Numbered from the stretch's first letter, positions 9,342-18,894 are shown. The stretch: 64,000 bases of DNA from JACVRN01 sp036389255 (GCA_036389255.1 DASVQI010000028.1:107526-171525), one strand, 5' to 3'. The notes: generated by a model not told the origin, from the letters alone. Numbers and translations: made by a program.

Positions 9342-10184
9342 ATGACTATGAAGAAAAGAGCTTCGCGCTCATTCCTGTTTATACTTATCTCTTGCGGTCT
9401 AATCTTTCCTTCCACACTTTTCGCGCAGAAGATTTCACCGGTGGTTGACTTAGGCGGGGGAGGCTGCGTGATGGGCGGCTTGAGTAACGGCCAATGGGTA
9501 AAGGCCGAGGAGATAGCGCCTCTGATGCGAGGCGGCGAGCGCTACGTCGTTTACAGCATGACGCGCCGAATCGGAGTGCGAATCGGCGTCAAGCCCGTTT
9601 CCGAAGGGCCTCCCTGCACCGACACCATGTACGTCAAGAACATGGCTCCGAAACAGGACGAGGCGGGATTGATTGCCGTCGGCGGAATCTGGAACGCTCT
9701 GCCGCGTGTGCCGAAAGTTGAGAACAACAACTCGCCCGCCTATCGCTCGGCTGTGGCCGCAGTGCTGAGGCGCAACGGGATTCGCCGCCCGCAGGTCAAC
9801 ATAGTCAAAGTCCTTCGCGTAGATTTGGACGGCGACGGCAGGCAGGAAGTCTTAATCAACGCGACGCGCGCCAAGCGCTGGGAATCCGGCAGCATCTCTA
9901 ATGAATCAGACCCTGGCGACTACTCGGTCGTGCTTCTGCGCAGGGTAGTGCGGGGAAGGGTGCAGACCGTAGTGGTCGAGGGCGAGTATCATCCGAGGGG
10001 CAGAGTCCCCGAGACGGACGGGCCGCCGAACGAGTACGCCGTCACGGCCCTTTTAGACCTGAACGGCGACGGTCGCCTTGAGATAATCGTAGAAGGCGGT
10101 TATTACGAAGGCGACTGGAGGACTGTCTACTCTTTTCGCGCAGGCAAGGTGGAAAGCCTCTTCGGCTGCGGCTGCGGCGCGTAA
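9342..10184 (+). CDS. Secreted protein with two DxDGDG (FG-GAP/VCBS-like) calcium-type motifs
   Basis: A 280-aa protein. A signal peptide is clear: MKKRAS, a hydrophobic core FLFILISCGLIF, and a likely cut after LFAQ. Two repeats later in the chain carry calcium-loop motifs, VDLDGDGRQEVLI and LDLNGDGRLEIIV, as in FG-GAP/VCBS beta-propeller blades. Two loops are too few for a full propeller. The C-terminus is Cys-rich (FGCGCGA). ATG codons at 9342 and 9348 are both possible. The function is unknown; an envelope or extracellular location is inferred. Confidence 0.75.
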   Translation: MTMKKRASRSFLFILISCGLIFPSTLFAQKISPVVDLGGGGCVMGGLSNGQWVKAEEIAPLMRGGERYVVYSMTRRIGVRIGVKPVSEGPPCTDTMYVKNMAPKQDEAGLIAVGGIWNALPRVPKVENNNSPAYRSAVAAVLRRNGIRRPQVNIVKVLRVDLDGDGRQEVLINATRAKRWESGSISNESDPGDYSVVLLRRVVRGRVQTVVVEGEYHPRGRVPETDGPPNEYAVTALLDLNGDGRLEIIVEGGYYEGDWRTVYSFRAGKVESLFGCGCGA

Positions 10185-10529
10185 CACCTTACGGGAAAGG
10201 CCGAAGTCAAACCCGGAACATAAATCCGAAGCGGCTCGTAATAAATGGTTCGACAAACATCTGCCTGTAGGCTAAGATGTGGTCGGTTTAAGTCATTATG
10301 TGCAGGACAGCTCGAATGAGACGCTTTACCTTCAACACTCTTCTCGCCCTTAGGGTGCCGCCCGGCAGCCTCGCGTAAGCCTTCTTTTGCGCGCGGTGTA
10401 GCTGGCGCGGCTCTCTTAATCTTCCAATCAACAATAAGAATTTACGGATGGCCGGGGCTCTTAAGACGAGTAGCCTTGCGCGTCCGGTTTGTGGTTAAGT
10501 GTAAGGATTACCTAAGAGGCTGAAAAATC
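10185..10529. other. 345-bp gap: probable leuS promoter and leader
   Basis: No convincing gene is present. It is the only long gap before leuS, so the leuS promoter and any untranslated leader must lie here. AT-richer patches occur near 10230-10250 and 10415-10450. I looked for a T-box (a tRNA-sensing leader common for aminoacyl-tRNA synthetases) and found only AGGGTGCCGCCCGGC near 10350, which lacks the essential tRNA-end-binding bulge. Otherwise I see nothing definable. Confidence 0.4.
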
Positions 10530-13202
10530 ATGGACGAAAAATATTTCCCTGAGAAGATAGAAGAGAAGTGGCAGAAGAGCTGGGACGGGCGCGGCGTCTT
10601 CGAGGTAGAGCCCGACCCCTCTCGCCCGCACTATTACTGTCTGGAGATGCTGCCCTACCCGTCCGGCTTTTTGCACATGGGGCACGTTCGCAACTACTCC
10701 ATAGGCGACGCGCTCTCGTGGTACAAGCGCTTGCAGGGCTTCAACGTCCTGCACCCAATCGGCTGGGACAGCTTCGGCCAGCCCGCAGAGCAGGCTGCCA
10801 TCAAGCGCGGCATCAACCCTCGCGTCTGGACTGAAGACAACATCAATCACATGCGCGGGCAGATGAAGCGTCTGGGCATGAGCTTCGACTGGCGGCGAGA
10901 GATTGCCGCGCACACGCCAGAGTATTACAGGTGGGATCAGTGGTTCTTCCTGAAGATGCACGAGCGCGGGTTGGTTTACCGCCGCATGTCGCCCGTCAAC
11001 TGGTGTCCTAACTGCCAGACCGTTCTGTCCAACGAGCAGGCGTCGGGCGGCTTGTGCTGGCGCTGCGAGAATCCCGTGGTCAAGAAGGATTTAGAGCAGT
11101 GGTTCGTCCGCATCACGGATTACGCCGAAAGCTTGCTGGAAGACATGAAGGAGATAGAGGCGGGCTGGCCCGAGCGCGTCCTGACGATGCAGCGCAACTG
11201 GATTGGCAAATCCGTCGGCGCTTACGTTGACTTCGCCATCAAAGACACTGAGGCAAAGGTGCGCGTCTTTACCACTCGCATTGACACCATCTACGGCGCG
11301 AACGCGATTGTGTTGGCCCCGGAGCATCCTTTGTTGTCCGACTTGATGAAAGACTCCGCATTGAAGACGGACGTTGACGCCTTCATAGAGCGCGTGCGAG
11401 AGGCACGCAACCGGGCTGCTGAGCCGGGCGCTGAAGAAGAGAAGGAAGGCATCAACACGGGCTTGCAGGCCGTCAATCCCTTTAGCGGCGAGATAGTCCC
11501 CGTCTGGATAGGAAACTACGTGCTGACCGAGTACGGCACGGGCGCTGTCATGAGTGTGCCCGCGCACGACGAGCGCGATTTCGAGTTCGCGCAGAAGTAC
11601 ACCCTGCCGATACGACAGGTGATAGCTCCCATCACGCACGAGCAGGAGCCGAGCGGCTTTGACCCGCAGTTGGGCGCAGACCAATCTACGGAGATGAAGG
11701 AAGCTTTCGCGGAGTACGGCATACTGGTCAACTCAGGCGATTGGAGCGGCAAGCTCTCGGGTGATGCCATGCGTGAGATGGCGGAGTTCGCCCAGAGCAA
11801 GGGCTTTGGCGAGATGGCCGTCACCTATCGCCTGCGCGACTGGGGCATCTCGCGCCAAAGGTTCTGGGGCGCGCCAATCCCAATGATTCACTGCCCGGAG
11901 TGCGGCATAGTGCCTGTGCCGGAAAATGATTTGCCGGTACTGTTGCCGCCAAGCGCGGACTTCAGCTTGACGGGCTCGCCTCTGGAGACTGTGCCGGAGT
12001 TCGTCAACACGACTTGTCCCAAGTGCGGAGGCGCTGCGAGGCGCGACACGGACACGATGGACACGTTCGTTGACTCTTCATGGTACTACTTCCGCTACTG
12101 CGACCCGCAGAACGGGGAAGCGCCGTTTGAAAGCGAGAAGGTGCAGTACTGGGCTCCCGTAGACCAGTACATCGGAGGCGTGGAGCACGCGGTCATGCAC
12201 CTGCTGTACACGCGCTTCTGGACGAAGTTCATGCGCGACATAGGGCTGGTTTCGTTTAGCGAGCCTGTGAAAAATTTGATGACGCAGGGCATGGTCGTGG
12301 CCGAAACCTTCTACCGTGAAGAGAGCGGCGCGAAAGTCTACTTCAATCCTGCCGAGGTAGACACGGAGCGCGACGACAAGGGAAGAATCACCAGCGCTCG
12401 ACTGATAAGCGACGGCCAGCCGGTCAAGGTTGGGCCGTTCGAGAAGATGTCAAAGTCGGCCAACAACGGCGTAGACCCGAACGAGATGATAAGCGCTTAT
12501 GGCGCTGACGCCGTGCGCCTCTTCATACTGTTCGCAGCGCCCGTGGAGAACGACCTGCGCTGGCAGGAGGCGGGCATTGACGGCGCGTTGAGATTCCTGC
12601 GCCGCGTCTACAACTTCACTTGGCGTTGGCGCGACGCCGTGCGAGACGCGCCGGAGGAAGCGCCGGACTCTTCCGCCTTCAGCGCGGAAGCGCGAGGCTT
12701 GCGTCACGAAACGCATCGCGCCATAGAGCGCGTGACCAGAGACTTGGAGGGACTGCACTTCAACACTTGCATTGCGGCCCTGATGGAGTTGTCGAACGCC
12801 TTCGGCCAGTTCCCAGCCACGCCGGAGAAGGCGAGCGCCGCAGACCGCTTCGCGGCGCAAGAAGCTTTGAAGGCACTGGTCTTGATGCTCGCGCCGTTTG
12901 CCCCGCACATCTCGGAGGAGATGTGGGAGGGCATGGGCCACGAGGGCGGAATACTGACCGGCGAAGTGCGCTGGCCGGTGGCCGACGCGGGGCTGGCGCG
13001 CAAGGATGAGCTGGAGATTCCCGTGCAGGTTAACGGGAAGCTGCGCGCACGCATACGCGCCACGCCCGATGCCACCGAAGAGACTTTGCGCGAGACTGCG
13101 CTCTCGGACGAGAAGGTGCGGGTCTGGACTGAAGGCAGTCAGGTTGTCAAAGTCATAGTCGTCCCGCAGCGACTGGTCAACATAGTGGTCAGGGGTAATT
13201 GA
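10530..13202 (+). CDS. leuS: Leucyl-tRNA synthetase
   Basis: Class I synthetase that charges tRNA-Leu. The protein has 890 aa, the usual bacterial size. The HIGH-type motif is HMGH (residues 49-52) in PYPSGFLHMGHVRNY, and KMSKS is at about 639-643. Zinc-type pairs CPNC/CWRC (near residue 160) and CPEC/CPKC (within the central region) are visible. The large insertion between the catalytic halves is the CP1 editing domain that removes mischarged amino acids (VLTEYGTGAVMSVPAHDERD). The C-terminal anticodon-binding helical domain ends at VVPQRLVNIVV. It is preceded by a 345-bp leader and followed by a perfect hairpin. Confidence 0.98.
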   Translation: MDEKYFPEKIEEKWQKSWDGRGVFEVEPDPSRPHYYCLEMLPYPSGFLHMGHVRNYSIGDALSWYKRLQGFNVLHPIGWDSFGQPAEQAAIKRGINPRVWTEDNINHMRGQMKRLGMSFDWRREIAAHTPEYYRWDQWFFLKMHERGLVYRRMSPVNWCPNCQTVLSNEQASGGLCWRCENPVVKKDLEQWFVRITDYAESLLEDMKEIEAGWPERVLTMQRNWIGKSVGAYVDFAIKDTEAKVRVFTTRIDTIYGANAIVLAPEHPLLSDLMKDSALKTDVDAFIERVREARNRAAEPGAEEEKEGINTGLQAVNPFSGEIVPVWIGNYVLTEYGTGAVMSVPAHDERDFEFAQKYTLPIRQVIAPITHEQEPSGFDPQLGADQSTEMKEAFAEYGILVNSGDWSGKLSGDAMREMAEFAQSKGFGEMAVTYRLRDWGISRQRFWGAPIPMIHCPECGIVPVPENDLPVLLPPSADFSLTGSPLETVPEFVNTTCPKCGGAARRDTDTMDTFVDSSWYYFRYCDPQNGEAPFESEKVQYWAPVDQYIGGVEHAVMHLLYTRFWTKFMRDIGLVSFSEPVKNLMTQGMVVAETFYREESGAKVYFNPAEVDTERDDKGRITSARLISDGQPVKVGPFEKMSKSANNGVDPNEMISAYGADAVRLFILFAAPVENDLRWQEAGIDGALRFLRRVYNFTWRWRDAVRDAPEEAPDSSAFSAEARGLRHETHRAIERVTRDLEGLHFNTCIAALMELSNAFGQFPATPEKASAADRFAAQEALKALVLMLAPFAPHISEEMWEGMGHEGGILTGEVRWPVADAGLARKDELEIPVQVNGKLRARIRATPDATEETLRETALSDEKVRVWTEGSQVVKVIVVPQRLVNIVVRGN

Positions 13203-13204
13203 GC

Positions 13205-13259
13205 GGATTGGCTCACCGGTTCATTTCTTCAATGAAGAAATGAACCGGTGAGCCAATCC
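13205..13259. repeat. Perfect 27-bp palindrome of octamer units (copy 2)
   Basis: Arms 13205-13231 and 13233-13259 are perfectly complementary around one central base. Read in 8-base units it gives TTGGCTCA, CCGGTTCA, TTTCTTCA, then ATGAAGAA, ATGAACCG, GTGAGCCA. It lies 3 bases after the leuS stop and 7 bases before the next start, so it may terminate leuS transcription, although no T-run follows it. Confidence 0.85.
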
Positions 13260-13266
13260 ACTACGT

Positions 13267-14724
13267 ATGACTTGTATGAAGATTAATCTAGTGTCTCATT
13301 CAGTCTCAATCATTCTAAAGCGATGCGCCTCTGTGCTCATCGCTTTTCTTCTGCTCGCGGCCTCGACTCTCTTTGTCGCTTCAGGCGGGGAGACGAAACG
13401 GCAGGCGCGACAGTCGAAGCCGAGGCGCGCGCTCATCATCTCTATGGATGGGCTGGACGCGCGCTACCTGAACCGGCGGGACGAGCTCGGGCTGGAGATT
13501 CCCAACCTGAGGCGCTTGGTATCGGAAGGCACTACGGCGCGTGGTGTCGTCTCAATCTTTCCGAGCGTGACCTATCCGGCGCACGCTACGATTGTGACCG
13601 GCACTAGGCCCTTTCGTCATGGCATCTTTGGCAACGACCTGCTTGAGCCTCCGCCCGGAACCGCCCGCAGCCGCGAGTGGTACTGGTACGCGCGCGACAT
13701 TCGCGCAGAGACTTTGTGGGACGCCGCGCGAAAGCGAGGGCTCAAAGTTGGCATGGTGTCGTGGCCGGTAGGCGCTGGCGCGGGCGATTACAACGTGCCG
13801 GAGATTGTGCGCTTTGGCGGCACGCTTCTGGACACGCTGGCGCGCATGATAGAGAACTCCGTCCCGCAGGGCTTGCTGGGTGAGATTGAAAAGCGCGACA
13901 AGCAGCTTTACGCCCGCGCCGGTAAGGACGAGCAGGACGACATGCGAACGCGCATGGCCGAGTACATCATCGCAGAGAAGCGGCCTGAGCTGATGTTCGT
14001 TCATCTGGTAGACCTTGACCGCGCCCAGCATGACCATGGGCCTTTCACGCCTGAGTCGTTCGCGATACTTGAGAAGCTGGACGCTTACCTCGGGCGCATA
14101 CTTGAGGCTGCGCGGCGTGCGGGGACGCTCGATGAAACCGCCGTCTTCATAGTCTCTGACCACGGCTTTATGCCCGTCTCAAGGCTGGTTCATCCGGGCG
14201 TGCTGCTTGAGCGCGCGGGGCTCCTGAAGGTGCGTGAGGAAAGGGACGAGAAAGGCAATCCGGTGACGGTTGTGACGGAGTGGCGCGCTCTGCCCTACGT
14301 GACCAACGGCTCGTGCGCGATTCTACTCAGAGACGAGAATGATAAAGATGCTTTGAAAAGAGTCCGCGACATCTTCAAGCCGCTCGCCCGAAGGGAAGGA
14401 AGCGGCATAAGAGAGGTGCTTGAAGGAAGACGCCTCAACGTGCTTGGCGCAAACAATCGTGTCGCCCTCATGCTGGACGGCGCGGACGGCTATGCCTTCG
14501 GAGAGAGCTACATGGGCGAAGTTATCACCGCGAGCAAGGACAAGGGCGCGCACGGCTTTGCGCCAGACCGCGCGGATTACTACGCCTCATTCATAGCCGC
14601 AGGCGCTGGCGTTAAGCGCGGCCAACTCGGCATCATACGTATGACGGAGATAGGGCCGACCGTCGCGGCCAGCCTCGGCCTGACTCTCAAGGACGCTCAG
14701 GAGCCGGGCATAAAACTGCAATGA
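13267..14724 (+). CDS. Secreted type I phosphodiesterase/nucleotide pyrophosphatase
   Basis: Alkaline-phosphatase-superfamily enzyme (NPP-like) that hydrolyses phosphodiester or pyrophosphate bonds using two zinc ions. Metal Asp occurs in IISMDGLD, the nucleophile Thr in FPSVTYPAHATIVTG, then HLVDLDRAQHDHG, IVSDHGF, and the final ligand His in KGAHGFAPD. A hydrophobic segment at residues ~18-40 (SVLIAFLLLAASTLFVAS) is a signal peptide or anchor, so it acts outside the cytoplasm. The length of 485 aa fits the family. A hairpin occupies the space just upstream, and no Shine-Dalgarno is seen before the ATG at 13267; 13276 is a second in-frame ATG. Confidence 0.92.
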   Translation: MTCMKINLVSHSVSIILKRCASVLIAFLLLAASTLFVASGGETKRQARQSKPRRALIISMDGLDARYLNRRDELGLEIPNLRRLVSEGTTARGVVSIFPSVTYPAHATIVTGTRPFRHGIFGNDLLEPPPGTARSREWYWYARDIRAETLWDAARKRGLKVGMVSWPVGAGAGDYNVPEIVRFGGTLLDTLARMIENSVPQGLLGEIEKRDKQLYARAGKDEQDDMRTRMAEYIIAEKRPELMFVHLVDLDRAQHDHGPFTPESFAILEKLDAYLGRILEAARRAGTLDETAVFIVSDHGFMPVSRLVHPGVLLERAGLLKVREERDEKGNPVTVVTEWRALPYVTNGSCAILLRDENDKDALKRVRDIFKPLARREGSGIREVLEGRRLNVLGANNRVALMLDGADGYAFGESYMGEVITASKDKGAHGFAPDRADYYASFIAAGAGVKRGQLGIIRMTEIGPTVAASLGLTLKDAQEPGIKLQ

Positions 14725-14726
14725 AG

Positions 14727-14757
14727 AGATTGGTTCATTGACTCAATGAACCAATCT
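14727..14757. repeat. Perfect 15-bp palindrome of octamer units (copy 3)
   Basis: Arms 14727-14741 and 14743-14757 pair perfectly around one base. It reads TTGGTTCA, TTGACTCA, ATGAACCA, ATCTATCA in 8-base steps. It lies in the 34 bases between the convergent phosphodiesterase and MerR-like genes, where a two-way terminator would be expected. Confidence 0.8.
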
Positions 14758-14758
14758 A

Positions 14759-15400
14759 TCAATCGCTTCCTCCATCTTTCATGATGACAGACCAGAAGCG
14801 CATGGCGAGGCGTGCGCGGTCTTCTTCGGAGGTGGGCGGGCGAAAGCTGCGGCGCACCTTTATCTCAAGCCCCGGCGCAATCTCTATCCATTCTCCGACT
14901 TCCGTCTCGCGCCGCCGCGCGGGCTCTACCGCAAAGAGGTTAGACTGCGACGCCGGTTCCTGCTCGGTTCCAGCAGGCTCGGAGCCTCTCAATGAACGCG
15001 CGGCATCGCGCTCGATGACCGCGCGCGATTCATTGTGCGAGCGCGCAAAGGAGACGAGCGCCTTGTTGACGAACTCTTCGAGCGCCGTGATGTCAAGCTG
15101 GCGCATCAGCTCTTTGACTTTGATGACAGACCAGTGGTCGGCCAGCAGCTTTTTGACGGCCAGCAGCCTGAGCAGGTTCCCGTAATTGAAGACGATTGAG
15201 GCTCCCGTTTGGCCCGTGGGCTCTCCGAGCAGCGCCTCCGAAAGATACTGTCGCACGGTGCGAGGGCCTATGTTGACTCGCGCCGTCCCGCGCGCAGCCT
15301 CACGGCCATAGTGTTCTATGAGAGAGTTTGCAACCCCCACCAACTCTTCTACGCCTACTATGTCGCGCCCGCGATAACTCTCAAGGACAGGCATACGCAA
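14759..15400 (-). CDS. MerR-like helix-turn-helix regulator
   Basis: A 213-aa cytoplasmic protein. Residues ~40-105 match a MerR-type winged helix: GPRTVRQYLSEALLGEPTG, then NYGNLLRLLAVKKLLAD, then WSVIKVKELMRQL. About 40 residues precede this domain (VEELVGVANSLIEHYG), which is longer than usual for MerR proteins. The C-terminal half carries no recognised effector domain; it has a charged, Gln/Glu-rich linker and a conserved-looking end (EWIEIAPGLEIKVRRSF). Its ATG faces the kinase gene across a 389-bp divergent gap, so it could regulate that gene, which is inference. No Shine-Dalgarno is obvious. Confidence 0.75.
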   Translation of the reverse strand: MRMPVLESYRGRDIVGVEELVGVANSLIEHYGREAARGTARVNIGPRTVRQYLSEALLGEPTGQTGASIVFNYGNLLRLLAVKKLLADHWSVIKVKELMRQLDITALEEFVNKALVSFARSHNESRAVIERDAARSLRGSEPAGTEQEPASQSNLFAVEPARRRETEVGEWIEIAPGLEIKVRRSFRPPTSEEDRARLAMRFWSVIMKDGGSD

Positions 15401-15789
15401 ACTATAAAATTAATCAAGTCAAAAGGGAAGAACTGAGGCTGTAGGCGGGAGCCAGTTGGAGGACGGTTTTTGCAGGCTTCCGGCCTCAAGGCTCTAACCT
15501 GTTCTCTTATTACTTGCTTGAAGGGAGGAGAGCCGTTAAAATCTACGGGCGTGGTTGTGGCAACTCCTTATGTGCTACCAGGCGACGTTCCGCCTTGTAG
15601 GAGCGTCAGCGTCCGAAACTTTGCCGCGCACGTGCGAGTAGCCTCTCGCACGAAAACGCACGCGGAGCTTTACTTGCCACCGAGAGAAAATTAGGCTGCC
15701 CCCACGATGCAAGCCGGCGTGCGCCCCTTAACAATGGCTGCCGCTCTTGTGACTTTTGTGGCTGGCTGCCCCGGTATCCGAGCCAACCG
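15401..15789. other. 389-bp divergent intergenic region
   Basis: Separates the divergent MerR-like regulator and the Ser/Thr kinase. It is AT-rich next to the regulator start (about 15400-15425), where TTGACT and TATAG-like elements are seen in the minus direction but with poor spacing. A 74-codon open frame at 15470-15694 has no ribosome site and no recognisable protein, and I do not call it. Promoters for both flanking genes must lie here. Confidence 0.4.
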
Positions 15790-18700
15790 ATGAAAGAATG
15801 TCCAGCTTGCCGACGTTGTTTTCCTGATCACGTCAATCACTGTCCCAATGACGGCGACGCTACGACGCCGTCCATCGCGGGCGAGCCCATCCTAGACGGT
15901 CGCTACCAACTGGAAAAGCGGCTGGGGCATGGCGGCATGGGCGTGGTCTTCAAAGCGCGCCACATCTTCCTTAAAACAGCGCACGCCATCAAAGTCATCC
16001 TGCCCGACCTTGTAGGCAACGACCCCATGCTGGTGACGCGCTTTCGTCAGGAAGCGCTCGCGGCCGCCGCCATACGCCACCAGAACATCATAGCCGTGAC
16101 CGACTTCGGCGTTGCTCGCGGCACCATGCCTTTTCTCGTCATGGAGTTCGTGCAGGGCAAATCCCTACACGACATACTGGCGGCTGAAGGCGCTCTGCCG
16201 CCCACGCGCGCGCTTGAAATGATGAACGCCATCGGCTCGGGCATCGCCGCAGCACATCGGCAGAACATCGTGCATAGAGATTTGAAGCCCCTGAACATAA
16301 TGCTTCAGGACGGGCTACCGGTGGCCGAAGCGGTCAAGATTCTGGACTTCGGGCTGGCCAAGATTAAGTCGGGCGAGCTTTTGGGCTCGTTCGTTCAGGC
16401 TAAGACTTCCGGGCTCATGGGCTCGCCCTTCTACATGGCTCCCGAGCAGTGGTCGGACGAGGAGCCGGACGTTCGCGCCGACATCTACTCTCTGGGCGTG
16501 ATTCTCTACCAGATGCTGGGCGGCGACGTCCCCTTCAAGGGCACCGGCATCCCTTCCATCATGAAGAAGCATTTGACGGCAGCGCCCGCGCCGCTCGCCA
16601 GCTTGGGCGTCTCAGTCCCTCCGTCAATCGAGGCCGTAGTGCGCCACGCGCTGGAGAAGGACGCGGACAACCGCCCGCAGACGGTTGACGCTTTCATCAG
16701 CGAACTGCGAGACGCCGTGGCGCAGACCTCTGCTTCGCTTAATCGCACGCAGATGGCCGGGCCGGGCTATCAATCCGAAACCATCATCACGCCTTCGCCT
16801 CCGCCGCCATCTGTGTCTATGCGGCCGCAACCCACCACCACGACCATGCGGATTCGCACGACTCCGCCGAGAGCGCGCGTCTCTATCAACAGCATAGAGG
16901 TCGGAATGTCGGACGGGAACGGCCAGATGGTCATCACGGACATTCAGCCGGGCAAGCATCTGGTGCGGGTGCGTCAGGACGGCTACGCGGATTGGGAAGG
17001 GCAGATTGAATGCTCTGGCGGCACCTGCGACGTGAGCGCGCAGCTACAGAGCCTGATGGCGACGAGCCTGCCGCAGATGTCCAACGACCAGTACGCGGGA
17101 ACCATCAGCGCCGCCAACATGGACTCTTCCCAGCAGCAGAGCTATGCCGCAATGGAGGCGCAGCGTCTTCGCGCTCAAGCCGCGCAGCTTGAAGAGCAGG
17201 CCCGGCGCGAAGAGGCCGAGCGTCGTGAGCGCGAGCGCCGCGAGCAAGAGGAGCGCGACCGCATAGCGCGCGAAGAGGTACAGCGCGAAGAGGAAGCGCG
17301 ACTGCGCGCTCAGGCCGAGGCCAGAGAGCGAGCCGAGGCCGAAGCGAGACAAAAGGCCGAAGAGGAGAGAAAACGGGCTGAGCTTGAGGCACAGCGCCGC
17401 GCCGAAGAACAGGCCGCGCGCGAGAAGGCCGAAGAAGCTGCGCGCCTTAAGGCCGAAGAGGCAGAGGCCGCACGCAAGCAGGCCGAAGCCGAGGCCGTGG
17501 CCCGCAAGAAGGCTGAAGAAGAGGCCGCGCGTCTTCGTGCCGAGCAGGAAGAAGCTCGCCGCCTAGCGGAGCAGGAAGCCGCAAGACGCGCCGAAGATGA
17601 GCGCCAGCGAGCCGAAGCCGAAGCTCGTCGCCGCGCAGAAGAGGAAGAGTCCCGCCGCTTGGCTGAGCAGGAGCGCCTTCGTGCAGAAGCCGAGGCGCGA
17701 GCGAAAGCAGAGGCGGAAGCAACACGCCGCGCCGAAGAGGAGCGCGCACGACAGCAACGTGAGCAAAGGGAGAGAGAAGAGCGCGAGCGGGCGCTTCAGG
17801 CCGAGAGAGAGAGAATCGAGAGAGAGCGTCGTGAGCTTGAAGAGCAGCGTGCGCGTCTGGCCGCCACGACCGTCTCGCCTCCCGTTGATTTGAGTCAGAC
17901 GCAGCCGCAGCGTCAGGGCATCACGACCGGGCCTGTAGACCCGAACGCGGGCGCGCAGTCGCACCCGAACATTGGCTACCAGAGCCAGCCGCCTTTTCAG
18001 GCGTCCTCGCCCGGATTCGCGGCCTCGGAGCCTAAAAAATCGGGTCTGCCGATGGGGCTGATTGCGGCCGTGATTGGCGTCGTCCTGCTGGTTGGCGGTG
18101 GCGGCGGCATATACATGCTGACCCGTTCCAAGCCTGCTGAGACGCCTCAGACGCCTTCTAATCCGAATCAGAAGCCGGGCGAGAACAACAAGCCGGAATC
18201 AAACGCGCCAATCAAGCCAGACCTAGTGTCTCTGCCCGGCGGCTCCTTCCAGATGGGACGCTCCGACGGCGCTGAGCAGGAAGGCCCGGTTCATTCCGTC
18301 ACGGTCGGAGCCTTTTCGATAGACCGCACTGAAGTCACCAACGCAGAGTACGCTCAGTTCGTGGCCGAGACAGGCCACACCGCGCCAAGCCATTTCAGGG
18401 GCGGCAAGCCCGCAGGCGGGCAGGAGCAATGGCCTGTGACTAACGTCTCGCTTGAGGACGCGAAGGCGTTTGCCGCGTGGCGCTCGAAGCGTGACGGCGT
18501 GACTTACAGGCTGCCCACGGAAGAGGAGTGGGAATATGCGGCCAGAGAGGGCGGGCAGGGAAATCTCTTCCCGTGGGGCGACTCCTGGGTCGAAGGCAAG
18601 GCCAACGTCAACGCCGCGTCTCTCCAGCCCGTGGGCGCATCCGCCGACGACAAAACGCGCTCCGGCATAGTTGACATGATAGGCAATGCCTACGAGTGGA

Positions 18701-18894
18701 CAACGTCCAAGGCTTCGTACTATCCGGGAAGCCGTGGGCAGGTCAGGCCAGACAACAAGGACTGGATAATTGTGCGCGGCGGAGCGTACATCACAGACAT
18801 GAGCAAGAGGAAGATTTCTGCGGCCTTTAGAGACTGGATTCCGGCTACGACGCAAAATTCAGGTCTGGGCTTCCGCCTAGTGCGCGCACAGTAG
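15790..18894 (+). CDS. Ser/Thr protein kinase with PEGA, coiled-coil, membrane and SUMF1/FGE-like domains
   Basis: A 1034-aa mosaic membrane kinase. Domains in order: Cys-rich zinc-ribbon start (C4, C7, C10, C18); kinase domain ~38-310 with GHGGMGVVF, ATP lysine K68, HRDLKPLN at 162-169, DFG at 186-188 and APE at 217-219; Pro/Thr linker; PEGA domain ~356-415 (TTPPRARVSIN, PGKHLVRVRQDGY); a Glu/Arg/Ala coiled coil ~455-690; a membrane helix near 755-775; and a C-terminal formylglycine-generating-enzyme-like domain ~810-1034 (LPTEEEWEYAAREG, MIGNAYEWT, SGLGFRLVRA). The kinase is complete and should be active. The FGE-like part lacks the cysteines used by true FGE, so it probably binds a ligand outside the membrane. 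The start is an ATG directly before the zinc ribbon. Confidence 0.93.
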   Translation: MKECPACRRCFPDHVNHCPNDGDATTPSIAGEPILDGRYQLEKRLGHGGMGVVFKARHIFLKTAHAIKVILPDLVGNDPMLVTRFRQEALAAAAIRHQNIIAVTDFGVARGTMPFLVMEFVQGKSLHDILAAEGALPPTRALEMMNAIGSGIAAAHRQNIVHRDLKPLNIMLQDGLPVAEAVKILDFGLAKIKSGELLGSFVQAKTSGLMGSPFYMAPEQWSDEEPDVRADIYSLGVILYQMLGGDVPFKGTGIPSIMKKHLTAAPAPLASLGVSVPPSIEAVVRHALEKDADNRPQTVDAFISELRDAVAQTSASLNRTQMAGPGYQSETIITPSPPPPSVSMRPQPTTTTMRIRTTPPRARVSINSIEVGMSDGNGQMVITDIQPGKHLVRVRQDGYADWEGQIECSGGTCDVSAQLQSLMATSLPQMSNDQYAGTISAANMDSSQQQSYAAMEAQRLRAQAAQLEEQARREEAERRERERREQEERDRIAREEVQREEEARLRAQAEARERAEAEARQKAEEERKRAELEAQRRAEEQAAREKAEEAARLKAEEAEAARKQAEAEAVARKKAEEEAARLRAEQEEARRLAEQEAARRAEDERQRAEAEARRRAEEEESRRLAEQERLRAEAEARAKAEAEATRRAEEERARQQREQREREERERALQAERERIERERRELEEQRARLAATTVSPPVDLSQTQPQRQGITTGPVDPNAGAQSHPNIGYQSQPPFQASSPGFAASEPKKSGLPMGLIAAVIGVVLLVGGGGGIYMLTRSKPAETPQTPSNPNQKPGENNKPESNAPIKPDLVSLPGGSFQMGRSDGAEQEGPVHSVTVGAFSIDRTEVTNAEYAQFVAETGHTAPSHFRGGKPAGGQEQWPVTNVSLEDAKAFAAWRSKRDGVTYRLPTEEEWEYAAREGGQGNLFPWGDSWVEGKANVNAASLQPVGASADDKTRSGIVDMIGNAYEWTTSKASYYPGSRGQVRPDNKDWIIVRGGAYITDMSKRKISAAFRDWIPATTQNSGLGFRLVRAQ

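Noticed and set aside
10340..10380. T-box riboswitch before leuS
   Set aside because: Only a partial AGGGTG...GCCG string is present; the bulge that pairs with the tRNA end is missing.
15470..15694. A 74-codon frame in the kinase-regulator gap
   Set aside because: No ribosome site and no recognisable protein; it lies where promoters are expected.
18220..18894. Active formylglycine-generating enzyme
   Set aside because: The cysteines used by true FGE are missing at the expected end (GLGFRLVRA), and no sulfatase gene is near.
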